From CAIJXB01 sp964439595 (GTDB lineage Bacteria > Chlamydiota > Chlamydiia > Chlamydiales > Rhabdochlamydiaceae): 44,438 bases of DNA. The stretch lies in assembly GCA_964439595.1 (NCBI GenBank), contig CAYTOK010000017.1, positions 1-44,438 on the forward strand, written 5' to 3'. The notes below the pieces were generated by a model that did not search any database, was not told where the DNA came from, and was given only the letters and a program-made list of their open reading frames with translations. This document shows, piece after piece, positions 17,394 to 24,966 of this stretch (the first letter of the stretch is position 1; every line of letters starts with the position of its first letter). The translations under genes and the position numbers were made by a program.

Positions 17394-17819
17394 ATGGATT
17401 ATGCGATGGTAGGGCCGGCAATTGTTCTAGGGCTTGGTTGCGTAGGAAGCTCCATAGGATGTGGTATTGCAGGGATGGCTTCGCATGCTGTGATGAGTCG
17501 TGTAGAAGAAAACCACGGGCTTTTTCTAGGCATGTCTGCTATGCCAGCCTCTCAATCTATTTATGGATTTATTTTAATGGTTTTAATGAAGAATGCAATT
17601 GTAGCTGGAACACTTGCTCCGCTATCAGGTATTGGAGTAGGTTTCTCTGTGGGACTGGCTCTTTTAGCTTCTTCTGCCTATCAAGGGATGTGTGCTGCTT
17701 CAGGAATCCAAGCAGTAGCTAAGCAGCCTTCTGTTTTTGGTAAATGTTTTGCTTCTTTAGCTATTATAGAATCTTTTTCTATTTTTGCTTTCGTTTTCGC
17801 TATTATTTTACTTAGCTAG
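17394..17819 (+). CDS. atpK: V-type ATP synthase subunit K (proteolipid ring)
   Basis: Four-helix proteolipid, 141 residues, forming the rotating membrane ring. The conserved ion-carrying glutamate is Glu126 in LAIIESFSIFAF. Aligned by spacing to the Enterococcus hirae Na+-binding K subunit (Leu61, Thr64, Gln65, Gln110, Glu139), the matching positions are Met50, Ser53, Gln54, Gln97 and Glu126, so the polar ligands for Na+ appear to be kept. RBS AAAGGAG precedes the ATG. Last gene of the operon, followed by a terminator. Subunits F and G are not seen in the operon, as in other chlamydiae. Confidence 0.95.
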   Translation: MDYAMVGPAIVLGLGCVGSSIGCGIAGMASHAVMSRVEENHGLFLGMSAMPASQSIYGFILMVLMKNAIVAGTLAPLSGIGVGFSVGLALLASSAYQGMCAASGIQAVAKQPSVFGKCFASLAIIESFSIFAFVFAIILLS

Positions 17820-17823
17820 TCAT

Positions 17824-17855
17824 TTTTTAGGCGACTGTATAGGGTCGCCTAAAAA
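17824..17855 (+). terminator. Terminator of the V-type ATPase operon
   Basis: Perfect stem AGGCGAC / GTCGCCT with an 8-base loop, flanked by T on the left and A on the right so the base pairing extends by about five A-T pairs. It lies just after the atpK stop. The 3' side is A-rich rather than T-rich on the plus strand, so it may act as an mRNA-end stabiliser or work better on the other strand, but its position fits the operon end. Confidence 0.65.
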
Positions 17856-18026
17856 TATTAATACCCAATTCTATTAACACTTACTTCTTTAAGAAAATAG
17901 CCTTACTTGTTGCACCTAGACAAGTACTATATATGGGATTAGTAATGCATAGAGAATAGAAAATATTACGAACCTGTCTTAGGTAAGAATAAACCCGTAT
18001 ACGCAGTAGGTGTGTGCTTTTAGAGG

Positions 18027-18049
18027 AAAAAAATCTGCTAAAAAGCAGG
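18027..18049 (-). terminator. Probable terminator for the recD2 gene
   Basis: On the minus strand CTGCT-TTTT-AGCAG is followed by A and seven T. The stem is only five base pairs, but it is perfect and the T-run is good. It lies about 50 bases downstream of the helicase stop at 18100. The rest of 17856-18099 shows no ORF, tRNA or other clear feature; TTTAAGAAAATAG appears twice in it (near 17888 and 18078). Confidence 0.55.
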
Positions 18050-18099
18050 TAGGCCCAATTACGATTACGTACGCTTTTAAGAAAATAGCTTAAAATTAC

Positions 18100-20208
18100 T
18101 TAGCTTAGTCTTTTTTTAAGGCCTGTAAACCTACCTTGCGCTTCTGCTTTTTTGACGGCAATGGCAACAGCTTTTGCAGTACCAATTAAGATAACCTTCC
18201 GTTTACCTCTAGTAATGCCTGTATAGAGGAGGTTCCTATTTAATAACATAAAATGAGAGATGTGCACTGGGATTATAACACAGTCACATTCACTGCCTTG
18301 GTATTTATGAATAGAAACGGCGTAGGCTAAAACTAGTTCGTCAAGTTCGCTAAATTCATAAATAACAGGAACATTATCAAAGGAGACCTCAAGTTGTTGT
18401 TCTTCTAGGTCTATTGCTGTGATAAACCCAATGTCTCCATTAAAAACTTCTTTCTGATAGTTATTTTTAATTTGCATAACCTTGTCTTTAAGATGAAAAG
18501 ATCTCCCCATACGTACTAGAGGATGGGTGCTGGGATTTAGGAGTTTTTGTAATACGATGTTTAAGTTTTCTGTGCCAATAACGCCTTTTTTCATGGGAGA
18601 GAGCACCTGTACTTTATCCTGTGAAGGGTAAGCTTTGACTTGGTGTATGATTTCCTCTAGAATTTCTTCAGAAAGCTCTTTAGGCAAAAAGAGAAAGTCA
18701 CTGCCTGGCATAGGCATGATATCAGGAAAGTACCCCTGATTTACTTTGTGGGCATTTGTAATAATCCGAGAATGAGCAGCTTGTCTGAAAATTTTTGTTA
18801 ATTTAAAGACGGGGATACAGTTAGAGTCTATAAGGTCTTTGAGAACATTTCCCGCCCCAACACTTGGCAGCTGATCAACATCTCCGATTAAAATAACGCG
18901 ACAATGATCTGGTATGGCTTTAAGAAGACTATTCATTAACCTTGTATCGATCATACTAGCTTCGTCGATGATAAGTAGGTCTGCTGAAATAGGGTTTTGT
19001 TTATTTTTCTTAAATGCCCCTGTTAAAAAATCAGTTTCTAGAAGGCAGTGGATGGTGAATGCCTTTTTATAGGTGATTTCACTCATTCTTTTTGCAGCTC
19101 TTCCAGTTGGCGCTGCTAAAAGAATTTTAGAGGTTAGCTTTTCAGAAATACGAAGGATAGCTTTAGTAATAGTGCTTTTTCCTGTGCCAGGGCCTCCTGT
19201 AATGATCATTATTTTTTGCTTTACCCCCTCTATAATAGCTTCAGCTTGTTCTTTTGCTAGGGTTATATGAAGCTTTTCTTGCACCCAAGCAAGGGCTTTA
19301 TCCGTGTCGATTTGTCGAAGGGTAGATGGAATATTCAAAAGTCTTTTTAATTCTTTTGCAATATTTTCTTCTGCGGAATAAAAAAATTGAGACCAAAGCT
19401 TCCCGTCTTCTTGTATGAGATGACGTTCCTTGCTAAGTGCGTTAATTCTTTCTTTAATAAATTCTTGAGGTACTTCTAAAATTGTTTCCGCTTCTTTTAG
19501 GAAAAGATCTTCAGGATAACAAGTATGGCCATCGCCTGCAAGCTCGAGGAGAACATGCTCAATGCCAGAGTCGATTCTTGTAGAAGAATTTTTAGTAATA
19601 CCTAAGCTAAAGGCAATTTTATCAGCTGTTTTAAAGCCAATTCCTCCAATTACTTTCATAAGGGAGTAGGGGTTTTGAGAGACTCTTTCAATGCTTTCTT
19701 CTTTAAAAGTTTTATAGATTTTTTGAGCATAATTAGAGCTGATCTCGTGGCCTCGCAAAAAAACCATAATTTTACGAATAGCGCCTTGCTCTTTCCAGCA
19801 AGAAAGGATTTGTAAAAGTCTTTTAGGGCCGATTCCACCAACTTCGGATAAACGGGAGGGCTCTTCGTCGATAATTTTTAGGGTGTCTAACCCGAATTTT
19901 TTCACAATTTTTTTTGCATAGGTAGGGCCTATGCCTTTAATCATTCCAGATTCTAGGTATTTTTGTATGCCTACAAGATCCGCTGGAGTGCAGGCTTCAA
20001 AAGAGGAAACTTCGAATTGTTTTCCGTGTTGTGCATGTTTTTTCCATGTCCCTAGGCAGGAAAGGCTTTCTCCAGGCTGCAAGGAGGGGAGAATTCCTAC
20101 AATCGTAACGGGTTCTTTTTCTTCATTACTTTGCAGTTTTGCTACGGTGAAGCCATTTTCAGCTTCTGTGTATACGATGTGAGTAACAGAACCTGAAATT
20201 TTATCCAT
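18100..20208 (-). CDS. recD2: RecD2-type ATP-dependent DNA helicase
   Basis: Superfamily 1B 5'-to-3' DNA helicase, 702 residues, of the RecD2 (RecD/TraA) type. The N-terminal extension has an OB-like start and tandem helix-hairpin-helix motifs (IKGIGPTYAKKIV, about 90-102; VGGIGPKRLLQIL, about 123-135; VIGGIGFKTADKIA, about 186-199), a hallmark of RecD2 rather than RecBCD RecD. Helicase motifs: Walker A GGPGTGKS (338-345), APTGRAA (motif Ia), Walker B IDEAS (414-418), GDVDQLPSVGAGNVL (motif III) and the C-terminal YAVSIHKYQGSECD and YTGITRGK. RBS AAGG lies seven bases before the ATG. Probably acts in repair or replication-fork processing; chlamydiae often label this gene recD. Confidence 0.93.
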   Translation of the reverse strand: MDKISGSVTHIVYTEAENGFTVAKLQSNEEKEPVTIVGILPSLQPGESLSCLGTWKKHAQHGKQFEVSSFEACTPADLVGIQKYLESGMIKGIGPTYAKKIVKKFGLDTLKIIDEEPSRLSEVGGIGPKRLLQILSCWKEQGAIRKIMVFLRGHEISSNYAQKIYKTFKEESIERVSQNPYSLMKVIGGIGFKTADKIAFSLGITKNSSTRIDSGIEHVLLELAGDGHTCYPEDLFLKEAETILEVPQEFIKERINALSKERHLIQEDGKLWSQFFYSAEENIAKELKRLLNIPSTLRQIDTDKALAWVQEKLHITLAKEQAEAIIEGVKQKIMIITGGPGTGKSTITKAILRISEKLTSKILLAAPTGRAAKRMSEITYKKAFTIHCLLETDFLTGAFKKNKQNPISADLLIIDEASMIDTRLMNSLLKAIPDHCRVILIGDVDQLPSVGAGNVLKDLIDSNCIPVFKLTKIFRQAAHSRIITNAHKVNQGYFPDIMPMPGSDFLFLPKELSEEILEEIIHQVKAYPSQDKVQVLSPMKKGVIGTENLNIVLQKLLNPSTHPLVRMGRSFHLKDKVMQIKNNYQKEVFNGDIGFITAIDLEEQQLEVSFDNVPVIYEFSELDELVLAYAVSIHKYQGSECDCVIIPVHISHFMLLNRNLLYTGITRGKRKVILIGTAKAVAIAVKKAEAQGRFTGLKKRLS

Positions 20209-20284
20209 AGAGAAACCTTGGCGATTTTTTCTTTGAAGAGCAGGATGCCATGTTTTTAAGAAAAATAAAAGCTTTTTCAGTTTC

Positions 20285-21193
20285 TTACTTTTGATATTTT
20301 TTTATAGCTTTATTTCTGAGGTGGATTTTTAGAATTCCACCGAATATAACAAGACTACTTCCTAAGATAGCTAGATAATTTGGTGTATTATGAAAGAAAA
20401 GAGCATCCCAAACACCCGCTAAAACAACAGAAATATACGTAAAAACGGCAAGTTTGCCAGGCGCAGATCTTTGGTAAGCTTCTGCTCTAAAAATTTGGTT
20501 GCAAAAAGTGGTCACCCCAAGAGCTAAAATGACCAAAATAGAACCTAAACTCATTGTAGGGATTTCATTAGCACCCGAGCTGGAAAGTAGTAAATAGGGA
20601 AATAGAGAGAAGAAGGAACATATGAAAAGAAGGTACAAAACACTCAGATCGGATCGTTCTTCTTTTGAGCTAATTCCAAAAATAACCTGTGAACATCCTT
20701 GGAAAATTCCGGAGAAAATCCCTATGAAAATTAGGGGAGAAAAGATTTCGATTCCAGGCTGTAAAATACAAAGAACTCCTATGAAGGCGACGATAATCCC
20801 TACCCAGGTTGATTTTCCTATTCTTTTTTTTTGAAACATTTTCTCTATGAACGGAATGAAAAGAGGTCCTGTACTTAGTAAAGCTGTGGCATTTAGCAAA
20901 GAGTCATTATTTACATAATAGAAGAAGCTGTACTGAGATCCTAGTACAAAAAAAGCGCGAAATAAGTGGGGAGTGAGCTTTTTGTGTGAAATTTTTTTCA
21001 CTTGTTTTTTCCATTTAACGAAGATAAAGCAAACAAGAAAAGCAGAAAAAAAGCGCCAGAAGAGTGTTGCCGTTAATGAAAAGCTGTGCAAGCCTAGTTT
21101 TCCAAATAATCCTACAAGGGAAAGGCTTGTAGCAGAGCTTGCCATAAATAGAACAGCTGTAGAAAAAGATTTTGTAGGTGCCTTATCAATCAT
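20285..21193 (-). CDS. EamA/DMT-family transporter
   Basis: 302-residue integral membrane protein with ten predicted membrane segments in two five-helix halves, the drug/metabolite transporter (EamA) layout. It begins SFSTAVLFMASSATSLSLVGLFGKLGL, and the second half contains the typical TYISVVLAGVWDALFFHNTPNYLAILGSSLVIFGGIL. C-terminal tail is basic. In Chlamydia members of this superfamily import S-adenosylmethionine or other metabolites; the substrate here cannot be assigned. Weak RBS. It lies 76 bp upstream of recD2 on the same strand and may or may not share its transcript. Confidence 0.85.
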   Translation of the reverse strand: MIDKAPTKSFSTAVLFMASSATSLSLVGLFGKLGLHSFSLTATLFWRFFSAFLVCFIFVKWKKQVKKISHKKLTPHLFRAFFVLGSQYSFFYYVNNDSLLNATALLSTGPLFIPFIEKMFQKKRIGKSTWVGIIVAFIGVLCILQPGIEIFSPLIFIGIFSGIFQGCSQVIFGISSKEERSDLSVLYLLFICSFFSLFPYLLLSSSGANEIPTMSLGSILVILALGVTTFCNQIFRAEAYQRSAPGKLAVFTYISVVLAGVWDALFFHNTPNYLAILGSSLVIFGGILKIHLRNKAIKKYQK

Positions 21194-21250
21194 AAAATAC
21201 TCTGTTTTTTCATTTATTTAACGCTTATACATAATAAAAACAAGGAACAT

Positions 21251-21403
21251 GTGCTTCCTCGGATTTGTTTTTTTCAAAAAACAGAAAGAGATCTTCTAGA
21301 AACTAAAGACGCCAGGTGGTTTATAAAAGATAAGCTTCCTTCATTACCACCTAATATGAGCCTTTCTAGGATTTTAATTGAGCATTTTTTAACGAGCTCT
21401 TAG
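21251..21403 (+). CDS. Possible small ORF of 50 residues
   Basis: GTG start at 21251 with AAGGA four bases upstream, 50 codons and a TAG stop at 21401-21403, overlapping a terminator-like hairpin. The peptide includes ERDLLETKDARWFIKDKLPSL and ends SRILIEHFLTSS. Its composition looks more protein-like than a random AT-rich reading, and the frame stays open upstream of the start as well, so a decayed 3' fragment of a larger gene is also possible. It fills an otherwise empty 344-bp gap (21194-21537). No similarity recognised. Confidence 0.3.
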   Translation: MLPRICFFQKTERDLLETKDARWFIKDKLPSLPPNMSLSRILIEHFLTSS

Positions 21404-21427
21404 ATTGTTAAAAAAATGCTTTTTTTC
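21381..21427 (+). terminator. Terminator-like hairpin
   Basis: AGCATTTTTTAAC pairs with GTTAAAAAAATGCT (one bulged A) around a loop of about 13 bases, followed by six or seven T. It closes the small ORF at 21251-21403 and stands upstream of the outer-membrane protein gene. Confidence 0.55.
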
Positions 21428-21537
21428 ATTGTATAAAAAGAAGTTTCTTTTGTATCTTTCACTTCACTTTTTCTTTAAAAAAGGATTTTAGAAAAAGCTT
21501 TGTCCCTAGGAATAACAAATGTAAATCAGGAATTAAA

Positions 21538-22062
21538 ATGATAAAAAAATTTGCAAAAATAATTTGCTCTAGCTTTTTAGCTTTGTCTGCAACAGCACTA
21601 AGTGCTGATGGCCAGATTGAAACATCCACATTATATAATGGCGGCTTTACTCTCGGTCTAACTGTAAATACTGCCGCTGTGAGTACAGCAGAACCCTATT
21701 TAACTGTTGGCTATATTAGCAATTGTTTTTTGGTGGACGTTGGGTTCAATTATAAATATCTCAAATTTGATGATTATCATAAAAGTATTTCTCCTGTTAT
21801 TGGTCATTTAGGTTTACGTAATAGAGTCTTTCAAAATCTCTTTGTAACTTATGGAGTTACAGGTGATGTTACAATTGGACGTTGGTTTGATGGAGAGCAC
21901 CCCTATTCTGTGGGAGCTTTTACCGGGCTTGATTTACAGATCACTAGACATTTTCTTCTTTCTGCAAAAATTAATCCATACAATTTCCAACATCTAGTGG
22001 AGGGTGTGAATTTTAATGAAGTCTTTGCATCGGGTTCTATTGGACTCTCTTACGTGTTCTAG
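21538..22062 (+). CDS. Small outer-membrane beta-barrel protein
   Basis: 174 residues with a Sec signal peptide (MIKKFAKIICSSFLALSATALSA, cut before DGQ). The mature part is a series of alternating hydrophobic/polar strands (FTLGLTVNTAAV, YLTVGYISNCFLVDVGFNYKYLKF, VIGHLGLRNRVF, LFVTYGVTGDVTIGRWF, YSVGAFTGLDLQI, FLLSAKINPYNF, ASGSIGLSYVF) and ends with a terminal Phe, the usual signal for BAM-assisted insertion. Size and strand count suit an eight-stranded barrel of OmpX/OmpW scale. RBS CAGGAA precedes the ATG. The specific function (pore, adhesin, surface antigen) cannot be told. Confidence 0.75.
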   Translation: MIKKFAKIICSSFLALSATALSADGQIETSTLYNGGFTLGLTVNTAAVSTAEPYLTVGYISNCFLVDVGFNYKYLKFDDYHKSISPVIGHLGLRNRVFQNLFVTYGVTGDVTIGRWFDGEHPYSVGAFTGLDLQITRHFLLSAKINPYNFQHLVEGVNFNEVFASGSIGLSYVF

Positions 22063-22072
22063 TTGAATTGTT

Positions 22073-22114
22073 AAAAGACCCTTGGATGATTTCTAGGGTC
22101 TTTTACTTTTTTTT
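22073..22114 (+). terminator. Terminator after the outer-membrane protein gene
   Basis: Perfect 10-bp stem AAAAGACCCT / AGGGTCTTTT with a 12-base loop, then AC and eight T. Located 11 bases after the stop codon. Confidence 0.9.
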
Positions 22115-22183
22115 AAAAGTCTTTGAGTGATCTTTATTTTATTAACAGTAAGGGAGCAGTGCGTCCTTTACACTGTGGAAAAG

Positions 22184-22954
22184 ATGAAAAAACATTATAT
22201 TATTTTAAAGTCTTTGCTTTTTATATTGGCTGTCAGCAGTCAGTTGACTGCTAGTATTACAACTCGTTTTGGCGATGGTATCGAAGCTATTATATTTGAT
22301 TGCGATGGGATATTAGTTGATACGGAGTATGCGAAGTTTTTAGCTTGGCAAGAGGCTCTTGCTGATGAGCTAATTCCCTTTTCTATAGAAGAATACATGC
22401 CTGCTATAGGACACAGCTCGAAGAATATCCTCGTGATGATAGAAACCGTAAAAAATAGAAGTATACCGGAAGAAGTCATTGAATCAAAAAATGCAAAATA
22501 TCGCATCTTGCAAAAGCAGGGAGTTGTGCCTATTTACGACATGATTGCGTTGGCTAAACGTCTTAACGAAAAGAAGCGAGTTTTAGGAATCAAGCTTGGG
22601 TTAGCTTCTTCAGCTTCAAGAGAGGAAATTCTCGAAAACTTGGGACAGATTGGCTTGAAAAATTGCTTTGATGTGATTGTTTCTGGTTCCGATGATTTGG
22701 ATGATTATGTGGATGTAGAAGGGAAAAATAAACCCAAACCTTATATTTATATTGAAGCAGCAAAAAGACTAGGCGTGACTCCTTCTAAATGTTTAGTATT
22801 TGAAGATACGGCAGCAGGGATTGAAGCGGCATCTACAGGAGGCATGATTGCAATCGCTGTGCCTAATCGATTTACTTTGCAGCAAGATTTTTCATCTGCT
22901 GCTGGGGTTGTTTACTTTTACAAAAACCTATTGCAGGAAGAAGTTTTTGAGTAG
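22184..22954 (+). CDS. Exported HAD-superfamily phosphatase (beta-phosphoglucomutase/CbbY-like)
   Basis: 256 residues from ATG 22184; an upstream in-frame GTG (22127) lies in the terminator tail and has no RBS. The N-terminus MKKHYIILKSLLFILAVSSQLTAS looks like a Sec signal peptide, placing the enzyme in the periplasm or beyond. The HAD core follows: nucleophile motif FDCDGILVDT (Asp39, Asp41), GLASSASREEI (motif II), the lysine in KPKPYIYIEAAKRLG and VFEDTAAGIEAA (motif IV). The helical cap between motifs I and II is the C1 type of the beta-PGM/CbbY subfamily. Hydrolysis of a sugar phosphate is likely but the substrate is unknown. Members of this subfamily are usually cytoplasmic, so the signal peptide is notable. 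Confidence 0.8.
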   Translation: MKKHYIILKSLLFILAVSSQLTASITTRFGDGIEAIIFDCDGILVDTEYAKFLAWQEALADELIPFSIEEYMPAIGHSSKNILVMIETVKNRSIPEEVIESKNAKYRILQKQGVVPIYDMIALAKRLNEKKRVLGIKLGLASSASREEILENLGQIGLKNCFDVIVSGSDDLDDYVDVEGKNKPKPYIYIEAAKRLGVTPSKCLVFEDTAAGIEAASTGGMIAIAVPNRFTLQQDFSSAAGVVYFYKNLLQEEVFE

Positions 22955-23063
22955 TAGCATCTCTTTTTAAGGAAATCGCTATTTTAAAGCTAACATTAAA
23001 AAGCATACTGAGATAGTCTTAGAATAGTACAAAACATAGGATATTATGTAGAGAGAGAAGCTT

Positions 23064-24758
23064 ATGAGAAAAAAAATTCCCTTTTGGAAAGAGTTCATCC
23101 CTAAATCTTGGATTACATGTAGAAAAGGATATTCCTTAGCATTTTTTAAACAAGACCTTATGGCAGGGGTAACAGTTGGAGTTGTTGCTCTGCCTTTAGC
23201 TATGGCTTTTGCTATTGCTTCAGGAGTTGGTCCAGAAAGGGGGCTTTATACAGCTATTATAGCAGGCTTTTTGATTTCTCTTTTTGGGGGGAGTCGTTTT
23301 CAAATAGGAGGACCCACGGGGGCCTTTGTTCTTGTTTTATATATGATTATTCAACGAGATGGTTATGTCGGACTTGCTGCAGCCTCTTTACTTGCCGGGA
23401 TTTTTCTGATTGTTGCAGCTTTTTTTAGGTTAGGTTCCTTTATTAAGTACATTCCGTATCCGTTGATTGTGGGATTTACAACCGGAATCGCTGTTTTTAT
23501 TTTCTCTTCGCAAATGGTAGATTTTTTTGGATTACAAATGGAAGTCGTGCCCGCTAATTTTATCGATAAGTGGAGGGCTATTTTCTCTTCTTTTTCTACC
23601 TGGCAACCTTATACGTTTTCTGTAGCTTTAGGGACTTTGGTTTTAATAATTTTTGTACGTCGATTTTTTCCTATTATCCCTTGGGGGATTTCTGCTGTTG
23701 CGATTTCTACGCTAGTTTGCTATGTATTCCATCTGCCTGTTGAAACAATAGTTTCCAGATTTGGAGAGTTGAGTTCTTCTTTACCATGGCCGGCTTGTCC
23801 TAAGTTATCATTGTCTTGGGAACATCTAAATAGCCTCGTTGTTAACGCGGTTACTATTGCTTTTTTAGGAGGAGTTGAATCACTGCTTTCTGCTGTCATG
23901 GCTGATGGAATGACGGGGGGAAGACATAAGTCTAATTGTGAGCTTTTAGGTCAAGGTATTGGTAATATTGGATCTATATTTTTCGGAGGTATTCCTGCTA
24001 CAGGAGCGCTTGCAAGAACAGCAACAAATGTTAAATCAGGAGCTAAAACTCCTGTTGCCGGTATGATTCATTCCATCACCTTGCTTGTTATTGTCTTATT
24101 TCTATCTCCTGTTGTAAGTTTGATCCCTTTAGCCGCTCTTTCTGCTGTTTTAGTGATCGTTGCGCTGGATATGAGCGAGTTTCATCGTTTCTTACATCTT
24201 TTTAAGGCTCCTAAAGGTGATGTAGCCATATTGTTGATCACTTTTTTATTGACGATTTTCACTGATTTAATTGTAGCAGTTGAGGTAGGCATGGTCTTAT
24301 CTGCTTTTCTTTTTATGAAAAGAGTCGGCGATTTTTCTTCTATTTTGTCTTTTTCTGCTTGGGAAGAAAAAGAAAAGGAAGAAGCTGAAAGGCAGGATTT
24401 AAAGGTTTTTTCAGAAAGAAAAAAAGTTTCGGCAGGCATAGAAGTCTATGATATTTCAGGGCCCTTTTTTGTGGGGATAGCGGATAGTCTTAAAACAGTT
24501 CTTTCTTATGTGGAATTTGCTCCGAAGGTTTTTATTTTACGTATGCACAAGGTTCCTGTAATAGATGCCAGTGGCATGCAGTCTCTTAAGGAGTTTTATG
24601 AAAAGTGCCATAAAGAAAAAACGAGGCTTTTACTTTCTGGAGTGCACACTTCCTTGATGCACTGTTTGAAAAAATTTGAAGTGGTAGAGCTTATTGGTAA
24701 GGAAAATATTTTTTCTCATTTTGATGTCGCTTTAAAAAAAGCAGAGGAATTTTTATAG
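23064..24758 (+). CDS. SulP-family inorganic anion transporter with STAS domain
   Basis: 564-residue SLC26/SulP transporter of the inner membrane. The N-terminal part carries the signature GVTVGVVALPLAMAFAIASGVGPERGLYTAIIAGFL, and a later block GGIPATGALARTATNVKSGAKTPVAGMIH is diagnostic of the family. There are about 12-14 membrane segments to residue ~430. A cytoplasmic linker rich in Glu/Lys leads to a C-terminal STAS domain (about 450-560) with FILRMHKVPVIDASGMQSLKEFYEKC. Family substrates include sulfate, bicarbonate and C4-dicarboxylates; sequence alone does not decide. Purine-rich AGAGAGAAG serves as RBS. Monocistronic by spacing. Confidence 0.93.
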   Translation: MRKKIPFWKEFIPKSWITCRKGYSLAFFKQDLMAGVTVGVVALPLAMAFAIASGVGPERGLYTAIIAGFLISLFGGSRFQIGGPTGAFVLVLYMIIQRDGYVGLAAASLLAGIFLIVAAFFRLGSFIKYIPYPLIVGFTTGIAVFIFSSQMVDFFGLQMEVVPANFIDKWRAIFSSFSTWQPYTFSVALGTLVLIIFVRRFFPIIPWGISAVAISTLVCYVFHLPVETIVSRFGELSSSLPWPACPKLSLSWEHLNSLVVNAVTIAFLGGVESLLSAVMADGMTGGRHKSNCELLGQGIGNIGSIFFGGIPATGALARTATNVKSGAKTPVAGMIHSITLLVIVLFLSPVVSLIPLAALSAVLVIVALDMSEFHRFLHLFKAPKGDVAILLITFLLTIFTDLIVAVEVGMVLSAFLFMKRVGDFSSILSFSAWEEKEKEEAERQDLKVFSERKKVSAGIEVYDISGPFFVGIADSLKTVLSYVEFAPKVFILRMHKVPVIDASGMQSLKEFYEKCHKEKTRLLLSGVHTSLMHCLKKFEVVELIGKENIFSHFDVALKKAEEFL

Positions 24759-24966
24759 ATACCATTTGTTTGCTAGTAAAAAGTTTACTTGACATTTAGC
24801 TAATGTCTTTGTTTTCAATTGATTGTAGAATTTTATGCAGATTAGTCTAACGGTGATTCGTCATGAGATCGTCACTTTTTAAAGGTTGAGATTTAAAATC
24901 TCGAGGTTAATCCTGTTTTATGCTACCATCTATCTTTATTTTTTCTTGAAAAAGGATGAGGTTAAA

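Noticed and set aside
17856..18099. tRNA gene or mobile-element end in the gap after the ATPase operon
   Set aside because: No cloverleaf, no terminal inverted repeats and no target duplication; only a short minus-strand terminator and a weak 13-base repeat are present.
24790..24825. Strong sigma-70-type promoter before the MFS gene
   Set aside because: TTGACA is exact, but the hexamer 17 bp later (TTTTCA) is a poor -10, so I do not list it as a promoter.
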